Source: Pterobdella sp. o SKG-2022
Lineage: Eukaryota > Annelida > Clitellata > Hirudinida > Piscicolidae
DNA: 64,000 bases
Direction: 5' to 3'
NCBI GenBank assembly: GCA_964035795.1
Contig: OZ038326.1
Coordinates: 648,784 to 712,783, forward strand
Position numbers and translations under genes: made by a program. Below are positions 40,201 through 51,053 of the stretch, in pieces (the first letter of the stretch is position 1; each line of letters begins with the position of its first letter). The notes under the pieces are model-generated. The model saw only the letters and a program-made list of their open reading frames with translations. It ran no database searches and was not told the DNA's origin.

Positions 40201-43200
40201 GCAGGCTTGTGGGATAGTGGTTTGGTTGGTGAATAGGGGGTCGGTTGTTGGGATAGCTAGCTGGTGGTTAATTGTTGGATATTTGGTGTTAATCGATGAA
40301 GGAAATTTTTAAAATTTATTTTTCTGTATTGCACATTTATTTCACAATAAATTTTCAAGGTGGAAGACTTAGCAAAGGCTGCATCGGACATTATAGTGAG
40401 GCAGAAGCAACTGGCTGTAGGCTTGCCTCCCGAGCCTCGAGAAAAAATCATCACTAGGTTTGTGTGGGTCTTTGTGTTTTATGCCTTTGATTTTCACCTT
40501 GTGAAGGAAAGATTATAAATATAAAAAAGTGGAAAAATGACCAGAGGATAATAATAGAAAAATAAAATACTAATTATTATAAAAATAAAAAAATGCGTAA
40601 TAACACCGATAATAACACAAACGTGCACAGACCAATGAGGACTGAAGAGTTATCAGCTCTAATCCACGAGGCATGCGCTGAGGACAGCAGTACCGCCATG
40701 TTGACCCAGGTGTGTTCATAATTATAATTTTTTTGAATCATAAAATACTATTATATATATGATATGATGATTAAATGATAGAAACATTTGCAAACAACCC
40801 ACCCTTCTCAGGAATTGCTGGTCTATTTGGCCATGTACATAAGGACAGAGCCGAAGCTCTTCAAGGAGATGTTGAGGATCAGGGTGGGGCTAATTATCCA
40901 ACTCATGGCCTCTGAACTCGCCCTCAATCTCAATTGCACTTCTGGTTTCATATTGTTTTTCCAGTTTTTGTGTTAAATTTTTTAGGCTATTGTTAGATGC
41001 TTATTATTATCATCATTATTTTGTTTTCTATTATTCTTCAAAGCTGCTATTTTATTTATTTTAAAGTATTTTTAAACTAATAGTGATTTCATTATTTCCA
41101 TTAAATTCACAAATTTATAAACATTAATTAACTCAGCCACTTCATTGATATCATGACCACCCCACACATACCCACATCAACCTCTGCACCTCTGACCCAC
41201 CCAGGGGAAGAAGTGACGAACCATCTTTTGAACTTAAGTCCTTATGAGATGAAACTCTTCCTGCACCACATCCTTAGTGGCAAGGAGTTCTTCGTCGATA
41301 AGAGTTGGTCTTTTTTTTAATATTTTCACATCTTTATTTTTATATTTTAATTGATAAATTCTCTTTATAAGTTGTTTGATATCTTACCCTCTTCCAATCA
41401 AAATTAGCTTTGATTAATGATTTTTTCAAAAGCCAACAATAAAATGAATATAATTTCAGAACACTGGTTAGTATATTAAGATACGAAACTTTTCGTTAAC
41501 AAAGTAACATTTTCAAGTATTATTAGTATTGATTACTTAATCTATTTATACACACAACATTTCCACCCAATTATAACAGCTGCAGAAAACAACTGTCCAA
41601 TGGGGAGACGGCTAAGCATTCACACGTCTGTGAAGTCATCCAAGCTTTTTTTCACCAGTCAAAACAAGGCCAACCTTGATCACATGCGCAGACAGCTGAG
41701 GGTGTGTGTTTGTTGCTACGTCGGTTTGTTGTGTTGTGTGGTTCTCGTTATGTGTGTTGGTGGTTTGTTTATGTGTTATTGTGTGTTGGAAGTTTGTTTA
41801 TGTGTTATTGTGTGTTGGAAGTTTGTTTATGTGTTGTTGTGTGTTGGAAGTTTGTTTATGTGTTATTGTGTGTTGGAAGTTTGTTTATGTGTTATTGTGT
41901 GTTGGAAGTTTGTTTATGTGTTATTGTGTGTTGGAAGTTTGTTTATGTGTTATTGTGTGTTGGAAGTTTGTTTATGTGTTATTGTGTGTTGGAAGTTTGT
42001 TTATGTGTTATTGTGTGTTGGAAGTTTGTTTATGTGTTGTTGTGTGTTGGAAGTTTGTTTATGTGTTATTGTGTGTTGGAAGTTTGTTTATGTGTTATTG
42101 TGTGTTGGAAGTTTGTTTATGTGTTATTGTGTGTTGGAAGTTTGTTTATGTGTTGTTGTGTGTTGGAAGTTTGTTTATGTGTTATTGTGTGTTGGAAGTT
42201 TGTTTATGTGTTATTGTGTGTTGGAAGTTTGTTTATGTGTTATTGTGTGTTGGAAGTTTGTTTATGTGTTGTTGTGTGTTGGAAGTTTGTTTATGTGTTA
42301 TTGTGTGTTGGAAGTTTGTTTATGTGTTATTGTGTGTTGGAAGTTTGTTTATGTGTTATTGTGTGTTGGAAGTTTGTTTATGTGTTATTGTGTGTTGGAA
42401 GTTTGTTTATGTGTTATTGTGTGTTGGAAGTTTGTTTATGTGTTATTGTGTGTTGGAAGTTTGTTTATGTGTTATTGTGTGTTGGAAGTTTGTTTATGTG
42501 TTGTTGTGTGTTGGAAGTTTGTTTATGTGTTATTGTGTGTTGGAAGTTTGTTTATGTGTTATTGTGTGTTGGAAGTTTGTTTATATGTTGTATTTTTTTA
42601 ATTATGTTTTTTAATGTGCTATTTAATGTGTTAATGCTTCACAATTTGAAGTTTTTGAAAGTTCTTCTTAGTTGTATTTAAGATTTCCATAATTCTAAAG
42701 TTCATGGTTATGATTTAGAATCAATGAAGTTCAAATCACTGTTAAATCTTAAACCACGCTCAATATTACATGTGGACAGAGGCAATCGGTGAGTATCCAC
42801 TCTGTATTTTCTTAGACCGTAGTTTATTAGTTAAACTCTTGATCTTCTCGATAGTCTCACATCTTAAATTACTAACTTCCTAACGTCTTGTTATACGAAA
42901 AAAAAACAAAAACACTCATTGTTATATTTTTTGTTTTTGTTTGACACACTCAACATCCTACTAACATATATCCGTATATTTTGCTCGGTTTATATGATGA
43001 AGGATTTAACTTTCGTTTAACTTTTAAACGTTTGTTAGGCCATTAGTTTTGTTTATCAATTTTTTTTTCAAATATTTTTCGTTTTTTTTCAAAGGAATTC
43101 AACATTTAATCGAAAAATTTCCATTTCACTACAAATATTTCATACTTCTCAATAATCCAAAACGGAAATTGAATTCGATGTCTTTTTCTATAAATAAACA

Positions 43201-44463
43201 CCAATCAGACGCTCGAAGACACCGATGGTCTGGACCAATCAACTGACGATGATGATGATGATGATTCGAAGGAAAAGAAAGGTCAATGGATAAGAAGGAG
43301 AAGGTTGGTAGAATGGATGGATGGATGAATTAAGGAATTTATTCATATTGCTTGAAATGTTTTGAAGTGCTTTATCAACATAAATAACCATCATATTTCT
43401 ATAAACTGCTTCATAACAACCATCACCTTCATAACAAAACCTACAAGATACGAATATCATTAATCTCCCACACCCATAACGTATGCATCACTTGAACCTC
43501 ACATCCACAACACACAGATTAGATGGGGCCTTGAACAGAGTGCCTGTGGGATTTTATACCGATGTGTGGAAGCTTCTTAAGAGGGTGTGTTAGGTTGTTT
43601 TGTAGCTGTGTACGTGTGAATTGTGCTGTAGAACGTGTGCGTATATGAATGTTGCGGATATTTTTACGTGTCATACATGTTAAATTGTGGACATGACTCA
43701 TAATCTTGTTAACCTCTGCAGTGTCACGGCATCACATTCTCAGGCCACACCATCAACCAAACATTAACTAAGGAAGTTTGTATGTTTAAATCATAATTAA
43801 CTTGAATCAGTTGATGATCAAAAGTGCATATAGATTTGAATGAGGGACATTTCTACACCCAAGATGACGGAAGGAGAGATGAAGTTCGCTCTGGAGGTGG
43901 AGTCAATGCTGAACAAGATCCCACTGCCCAAGTATCGGTAGGTGTGCTCTACTGCTTTCTGCGGATTTTATTTTTTATACTATAAAATACCAATTATTTT
44001 ATGAAAAAAATTGTTTTTCTTCACTCACATACACCACCACTTCCCATTTGCAGTCAGTTATGCGTGGAGACGATAGTGATGTTGAGCTTGATAGTGGAGC
44101 ATGATGGAGGCAAATGCTTTTGGAATCAGGTGATTGATGTGGACCAGCTTGTGCACCATGCCAATGACCTCTTTCTGCAGAGACAGGTATGTTTTCATTC
44201 TTATGTGTGCTTGTATGAGCTTCATAGTGTGATATTTTGAGGTGTTCTCAAACCTTCACCCAAACCACACTTGCCAGAGAGAAATGAGCGTAGGCACCGA
44301 TTTGCCTACCACAGCAACCTGTTTAGAAGGCATCAGTGACAGCTTTTATGACTGCGCTCCCAGCGGCAGGTTTGGCACCATGTCGCATATCTGCCGCAGC
44401 ATCGTGCAATGTCTCATGCTGCCTTGCAAGGAGGACGGCAACTTGGACTGTATCGTGCAATAA
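32932..44463 (+). CDS. PHKA: Phosphorylase b kinase regulatory subunit alpha, complete
   Basis: A regulatory subunit of the hexadecameric kinase that activates glycogen phosphorylase. It starts [18 protein letters not shown] at 32932. Recognised exons include 33163-33321 ([19 protein letters not shown]), 33514-33730 ([20 protein letters not shown]), 33838-33918, 33979-34059 ([11 protein letters not shown]), 34614-34719, 34849-34905 ([18 protein letters not shown]), 35046-35168, 35469-35574, 35717-35795, 37276-37418, 37539-37648, 37789-37871, 38040-38102, 38199-38276, 38351-38441, 38673-38788, 38892-38991, 39146-39226, 39623-39789, 40043-40181, 40362-40456, 40632-40709, 40812-40951 ([19 protein letters not shown]), 41205-41305, 41580-41701, about 43205-43304, 43520-43590, 43723-43782, 43861-43939, 44055-44188 and 44280-44463. 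The N-terminal half is the glucoamylase-like domain. The protein ends CIVQ, a CaaX box. Introns host a retroelement and two minisatellites. Only the exon near 42750 is unresolved. Confidence 0.95.
35827..37266 (-). mobile_element. 5'-truncated Dong/R4-like non-LTR retrotransposon inserted in a TAA repeat
   Basis: Minus strand. An ORF at 37140-36763 ([35 protein letters not shown]) is followed by one at 36754-35966 with a knuckle C-x2-C-x8-H-x4-C ([18 protein letters not shown]), endonuclease core [19 protein letters not shown], and [16 protein letters not shown]. The reverse transcriptase is lost. It is less decayed than the copy at 11.4-13.6 kb but still broken into two frames. It is flanked on both sides by (TTA)n (35827-35865 and 37199-37266), as if a TAA microsatellite had been the target. 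It lies in the PHKA intron between the exons ending at 35795 and starting at 37276. Confidence 0.88.
39229..39395 (+). repeat. 30-bp minisatellite in a PHKA intron
   Basis: About five copies of GTGAGGTCGAGTGTGGTTGA plus AGTGGTGGTG, beginning a few bases after the splice donor of the exon ending DNS at about 39226. The unit is a multiple of three, so a frame stays open; it is intronic and not taken as coding. Confidence 0.9.
41417..41521 (+). mobile_element. Half copy of the foldback element
   Basis: It matches the left flank and left arm of the element at 15085-15187 (AATGAATATAATTTCAGAA, GATACGAAACTTTTCGTTAA, GTAACATTTTCAAGTAT) with a few substitutions. The right arm is absent. It lies in the PHKA intron between the exons at 41205-41305 and 41580-41701. 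Confidence 0.75.
41750..42591 (+). repeat. 29-bp minisatellite, about 29 copies, in a PHKA intron
   Basis: The unit is GTTTGTTTATGTGTTATTGT plus GTGTTGGAA. Copies are nearly identical, differing mainly at one A/G position (TTATTG versus TTGTTG) in about six copies. Because 29 is not a multiple of three and no phase makes a stop, all three forward frames are open for about 300 codons and encode the same 29-residue Cys/Val/Leu-rich period. It starts about 50 bp after the splice donor at 41702. Intronic. Confidence 0.97.
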
Positions 44464-45470
44464 AGTGATGGTCGAAAGGTTGTTCCAGTACTATAGGATG
44501 CGTTGGGATTGTGGTGTAAGTGCTGAGAAGTTTTGAGAACCATAGTGGGTGTTTTAGGGAGTTGATGTTGATGCACTCAGCTTTCAGTTAAAGAGATCTT
44601 GAAGGCATTTTCAGAGCGTGGCTTTTTTGTTATGAATTTTAAAATGTTTTGAAAAAGTATTGTTTATAAATTGAATAATATCAGAAAGCATTATAAGTTC
44701 AAACGGATCTGTTGAGTTGTTCAAATTTATAAATCTACTTTTAAAGCATGTTTTTAATCCCATATAAAGTTTCATATTGAATAAACTATTCAATTTTGTA
44801 TTATAACTTATCAAGATCTACTATGTAATTTGGGCACCACTTAATAGAGAATTGAATTAACTAGTGAAGTTAATTTTGAAATATCAGTCGAATAAGAATA
44901 ATATATGCACCAAAGATTTTTGTTTTTGGATGTTGCTTAAAAAAATGGAAAAATTTTTTTATTCTTTTGTTCAAATTTTTATGGAATCAAGCAAAACAAG
45001 TTTAGAAAGCCAAAATTCGTTGAAAATTTGATTATTATAGAGTGGTTGTTTAAAGAATTGACCCTACTCTGCTTGCATAAAAATCAATCCAAAAAGAAGT
45101 TTATTAAAATTCACTTCTTCATCCATAAGCACAGCAAAACTCAATCAAGATAACCCAGACGGACTTGCCCATGTAGGAATAATTTTGAGATAAATCCCCA
45201 AGCACCATAAAAATAATTTTTTTTAATAAAAAAAAAAGTTTTATTTTATATTTTGAGCTATTTATCAATTTCACATTTTGGATATTCAAGGATATTATCC
45301 TCAATCCCTTTTTCGATGTTTACATCACCTAAGTCGAACCGACACGGTAACTTTTTTATTTTTTTTCAATATCATTATCTTCAACGTTGAAATTGTAATT
45401 TTTTTCTATTGGAATTCTATTTTTTGCACTATTTTCAAAAAAAAATATAAACTAAAATTACAGTTCAGAA
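44464..45470. other. Intergenic PHKA-COG3
   Basis: About 1 kb of AT-rich sequence with no supportable exon. The COG3 promoter and 5' UTR presumably lie here. Confidence 0.5.
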
Positions 45471-48400
45471 ATGCAGAAGCAATACCCGATTGAGGGAAAG
45501 GTGAGGGAAATGTTGATGATGTGGGAAGATAAAGAAGATAGTAAGGCGCCATTAAGCAATATCCAAAAAGATTCTTACATATCCTTGACGACCCATGATT
45601 TGGATGATTTGCCTGAAGGGGTATTTAATCTAGTTGAACTGTGCTGGCACAGAAATTGAGATAAAAAAAATTATTGAAATTTTTTTTCTAAGTTATCATA
45701 AATCTTTGCCAGTTACCTCTGTATGATAATTACATAGAAGATAGTCTTGAAAAAGAATTTGAAGGCAAAAACTTCAAAGCCATTAAGACACCAGAAGAAG
45801 TAATTAATATGATTCTCTTAAATTATAAAACTAATTATATTAAATATTGAAAATATGTTTCTTCTCCTAAAAAGTTCCATGATTGGTTTGAAGTAATAAA
45901 GTCAGAACAAGAAAAAATGACAAACCAAGATAAAACGTAATCTCATTTATTCGCAACAAAATCTCCATTCATGAAAATTATTCTTACAAACCCCATCACC
46001 ATCCCGCTATCAGATCCACAATAGGGTCAATAAATGAGGTGATTGAGCGATGCAAGGAGATTTATGAGGCTATTGAAGATTGCTTGGAATTGTTGACAGT
46101 GTTGAAAACAGATTATATTAGGGTGGCAACTAAAACCAATGCTCTTCATGAGGCATGCGAGATGATGCTGGATGAACAGGTAAAAGAAAGAAGGAAGATG
46201 ATGATAAAAATTTTAATTAAATACTAAATAAAATGTTCACACCTTTGAACAGACCAAATGTCTGGAAGCAGCTGAGAGCTTGACCTTCCGTCTCAAGTAC
46301 TTCCAGGAATACCAAACCATCAACAAGGTATGACTTAGTCCTCCAAGGCATTTTTTTTCTTCCTACAACAGTTCACCACCATCATAGACTACCAGCCAAT
46401 CATATCACACACACCCAACCTCACAGAAGATCAACAGTTTCTCATATGGCATGCAGACTGACAGCATCTTACCTGTCCTTCTTAAGATAAATGACTGCCT
46501 TCATTTCATGAATGCTCAGGTTGCATTGGGGTTGGGTTTAATAAGTGTGAGGATAATGAGGATATTAAGAGGAATGGTGATTATGATGTTATGGGTGATG
46601 GTGATGATTTCTTCCATGTATATACCTCAAGTTTTAGTACATTTAAATGTATTATTTTATATCTGCCTTTATGTTTTCATTTTAACACTTCATCATATGT
46701 TATTACTTACTCTACCATCATCATTATCATCCCTCCCTCTACAATAAACAAGGAAACATACAAGGAGGCACAAACATACAAAGACTTGTTCAAGCAGTGC
46801 CTTAACAAGGTGAACAACATAACACATATCTATATGAGTAAAAAACAACAAATATTCACCTTTGAGGGCTTGTTATTAATAACATGAACATTGCTGATAT
46901 TATGTTGTGAAACAACTAATCAGGTGTTGGCCTGTTTGAGAGATCATGTGTTTGCGGTGCTCAGAAGTGAAGCCAACCCTACCCCCATCAGCGAGGTACT
47001 GCTGTCTTGTCTTTTCTCATCACATTCAATGATAGACATCACCTACCCCAGATGACTCAAGATGACCTCTTCATCCACTTGTATGGAAAGTTCCGCACCT
47101 ATGCCTCCAAGGTCAAGCCATTCATCGACAAAGTTGAACAAAATGAGGCCTTTGATTCTGAGTTGGTTTCTATTTGGATGTTTTGTAAATGATTTGAATT
47201 TGTTTTTTATGTGCAACTTGGGGAATGGATATGAATAATTAGATAAATAGACAGCCATTTCAACCACCTCAGGTACACCTCCTGTTTATCAGAATTGCAC
47301 AGGGGGTATTTTCAGCACAGGACCTCCCTCTTGTATGCATCCATCTCCAACACACTCCACAAACTCACAAACAAACAACATCTCGATTACTGCTCCCTGG
47401 TTTGTGCCCTTTGGTTCTCTGCTTGTTGCTGCTCTGTTATTTTTTTTTGCATTCTTATTTATTCATTTTTATTTTCTTTATTACTCATCATAATTATTTC
47501 AATGTTGATTATTCTCATCATTTCAAATTAATGTAAATTAGTATTCATATTAACCATCTTCATCACTATGAGAACAGCTACAGACCAGCTCCTCTCTCCT
47601 GATCCACCTGTGTGAGGATGAGTATGCCCTGTACCACCAGTTTTTCTCTTTGCCCACTGACTCCCTCAAGTCGCTTAGTGCTTCTATTAATTCTTCATTT
47701 AATAGTTTATTATTTTTATAATTATCAATTTGATGATAATATTCTTCATGGTTATAACGTTTTGATCATTTATGTTCTAAATCATTAAAATTATTATCAT
47801 TTTTATTTTTATTATTATCTAATATAATATAATTATTACAATAACTCTTACAGAACCCTCTTTGAGATGATGTGTCAGCAGCTGTACGACACCTTCCGAC
47901 CACACCTCATCCACATGAGACACATCGAGACCCTGGCTGATCTCTGCAGGACTCTCAAGGTCGGGGGGTTAATGGTGAGGGTGATGGTGGAGGTGGGTCA
48001 ATGGTGAGGATAATAATGATGGGTTGTTGATAATATAAATATTGAGATTCGAATCCAATTTTCACAGGCCACACTCAGCTACCAAACAGAAAGTGAGATT
48101 AGTTTTAATATTATTCTTTTTAAATTTTTTTGTTATTGTTTATTATTTATATTCTTCTTATCCTTATCATCACCACGATCAGATGAGAAGTGTCTAGAGG
48201 TGTTTAGAGCCACATGCACCCAGTTGTTGCAGGATGCCCAGGAGAGGCTGGTGTTTGTGGCCAACATCTCAATCGAGAGGGATATCAAGGGGTATGCTCC
48301 TTCCAAGGGTGATGTTTCATTCAGTGAGAGAATGCTGCTTATACAGGTGGGGGAAGGAGGAGGTGTTTGGGTAGGGCTAAAATGGTTTTTAGTGTCAAAG

Positions 48401-50157
48401 TGGTTTTTGATAAGCTTAAACAAATAAAAAAACTAATGTATCTCTTCAAAAATCCATTAAAACGAGCTTCTATCTGAACAGGAAATCAGCAAAAACTGCA
48501 ACAAGAACTCAGACACAACCGAGGTGAATGGCAAGGGGCCGAAAGGGCGGGAGGCAGACACCTTCCATGGAATGTGGTACCCTACCATTAGGCGTACTCT
48601 CAACACCATGTCTAAGCTTTTTGAATGCCTGGATGTTAGTGGGGTTGTGAGTTGGTTGTCTTTCAAAAGTGATGTTGACTGCTTGAAAGTTTTTTTTTGG
48701 CTCCCTATTCAGTTAATTCTCCGTTAGAAATTATCGAGGTAATAATTGGATGATGATGACGTCACCACAGAGAAACACGTTCCAGGAGCTCTGTCAAGAC
48801 CTAATTTCCAGCTGTGTAGAATCGCTGCTTACTGCCAAAAAACAGATAGAAACTACTAACGTTGGTTGTGTTGAATGTATGTATGGTTAGATAGATGAAT
48901 AGATAGATAGATGGATAGATAGATAGATAACACCAAACAGAAGGACATCAACGCTGAGATGTTCCTCATAAAACACCTGCTGATTTTGAGGGAACAGATC
49001 GTGCCCTTTCAAATTGACCACGTGCTCAAGGAAACCGTCATCAACTTCAGCCATGTCAAAAGTGTGTCCCGTGTATGTGATTTGGTTTGATATAGGTTGT
49101 GTACAAACAGTGTTCGATGTTTTAGGGGTGTTTTGTGATAACGTTTCAAACCACTTTTATGTCTATTATGAGGATGTCTAAATGATAAATTCATCATGAA
49201 TCGTTTTTTCCACGTAGACGTGGCTAACAATTTCATGAAGACTCCCTCTCTCCTCTTTGCCCTTAACAACAACAATGTTTTCCTGCAGTTGCTGCTGGAG
49301 GTTTGTGTTGATGTGTGCGGTTGCTATTGTCAATGTTCATTATAGAGCAGCTATTGTTACTCAACAATTTTGAAGTTTCATTTTCTGAAAAACACTGGCC
49401 ATAACATACCTACAGGGAGCTCTGGGCGTGTCAGAGACCTCATTTGACGGCAAGAAGTATATTGATGAACAGCTAAAAAAGTCTTGTGAGAGCCTCATAT
49501 CTACTTCGACTACTATGCTGGTTGGTGATCTGAACAACTTCATCAAGAAGGTTGGTGGTATTGTGTGATGGCTGTTGAAAAATGATCACATGATTGAGTC
49601 TATTTTTGGCTCCATTTTTATTTTTTCTAGCTTACATTACTTGTATTATTTTGTTTGGTTGTTTATATTTTCCAAAAATTTCATGGTGTTTCCCGTTGAA
49701 GTTGCAAAGACTTCAAACGATAACAATAATTTGGACAGTACAACTCCGTGAAAGAGTCGGGTGAGAATGGCACCAACATCGCAAAAATGCAGCCATTCTC
49801 CCAACCGGAAACACTGAAGGAAACCCTCATAGAAAACCGGAAACAGATGAAGACCAACAAGAAGGTGGTGAGGGAGATTTTGTCGTTGTACCTGGCCAAC
49901 GAGGAAACTGAGCATATTCTGTGGAAGCCCGTGCAGGTCTGTCGTTTTTTTTTTAGTTTTTTTTATTTTTTGTGTGCTATTCATTTTTAAAATAAAAACT
50001 GAAATACAAAAAAAGCACGGTTGCAATCTCATAACAGTCAAACGTCTTACAAGCTTTCCACAACTTTCATCAACTGCTCGAGGACTTTAACGAAGAAGAA
50101 AAATCGATTGTTGCCGCGCCATCTATCGAACAAGTCAAACTCCTTTTATCCAGTTGA
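45471..50157 (+). CDS. COG3: Conserved oligomeric Golgi complex subunit 3
   Basis: A lobe-A subunit of the COG tethering complex for retrograde intra-Golgi vesicles. It starts MQKQYPIEGKVREMLMMW at 45471 and runs on to APLSNIQKDS, as in other COG3 proteins. Exons include 45713-45800, 45877-45938, about 46025-46181 (TKTNALHEACEMMLDEQ), 46252-46328 (RLKYFQEYQTIN), 46427-46520, 46752-46811 (YKDLFKQCLNK), 46924-46995, 47051-47160 (LFIHLYGKFRTYASKVKPF), 47273-47400, 47578-47680, 47856-47959 (LYDTFRPHLIHMRHIETLAD), 48182-48345 (LLQDAQERLVFVANISIE), 48481-48633 (FHGMWYPTIRRTLNTMSKL), 48772-48862, 48935-49070, about 49205-49300, 49417-49548, 49740-49936 and 50039-50157 (FHNFHQLLEDFNEEEKSIVA, stop). 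Colinear with human COG3 throughout. Small exon-join details are uncertain, especially at 49.07-49.2 and 49.55-49.74 kb. Confidence 0.93.
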
Positions 50158-51050
50158 TATTTTAGTTATCATTTTGGCTCTTAAAATTTTTTCATTGGAG
50201 TTTTTCTTCATTACTTTTAGTTTTCCATTTTTTAATTTGTTTTTTTATTATGTTTTTATTTGTTTGAAGTTGTGTACATTAAAGGTTTAAATACAAATAT
50301 AATCTCTGACTAGTTTTTGGTGTAATTTGGTGTTTGAATCATTATCTTCAGCCCCTCATTCCGTATCTCAGCAATTTTTTAGTTTTCAAGCTTCCAGTAA
50401 ATTAATATTTGTAAAATTTTATTTCTGTAATTAAATTGTGGATATTTATATTTTGAGAATTAATTTAAATAATTTAATTTTTTGTATGTTTTATCAACAA
50501 AATACAACAAATGCTTCTCAAATTTCTAAGTTTTCTAAACGCAATAAAATTCTGCAGCAACATTTGAACGGCCACATGATACAGCAACTTTGCACAACTC
50601 ACTACAACTATTTTATAAGTCTTCAGCGTTGTCTTTAATATGCAAACAGTTAAATTTTGCATGTTGAATACTAGCCTGGTTGAGACTTTGCATCGAAATT
50701 TGTGTAAAAAAATACAAGTTTGTATCAAAACATGGCAAAGAGGCATAGAAGGATTTTCATGAAAAAATGTTGAAAAGGGGTTTTAATTAATAAAAATAAC
50801 TTGCAACTGGAAAAGATCATTTAGATAAGGTGTTTTGTGCAGATAACTTGATTTAGTGTTCATCGGTTAAGTCTCAACAAACGAAGCTTGTATAAATCTT
50901 AGTTTACTTGAGTGTTTTAGAAGAATTTTATGTTTGAAAACTTTCACTTGCTCACATTAAAACCCTTTAAATTATGTTTTTATAATTTGGTTGATTAAAT
51001 GGAATATAATATAAAAACAGGAATTCATACATCTTCCATAAATTTTACTA
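50158..51050. other. Intergenic COG3-reelin
   Basis: No supportable exon. In particular no Reeler-domain sequence was recognised here. Confidence 0.5.
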
Positions 51051-51053
51051 GTA

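Noticed and set aside
41750..42591. Possible CRISPR-like array
   Set aside because: The repeats are contiguous with no unique spacers, and the genome is eukaryotic; it is a minisatellite.
41600..42681. Three overlapping plus-strand ORFs of 300-333 codons, Cys/Val/Leu rich
   Set aside because: All three are translations of the same 29-bp intronic minisatellite. Only the first codons before 41702 are a real PHKA exon.
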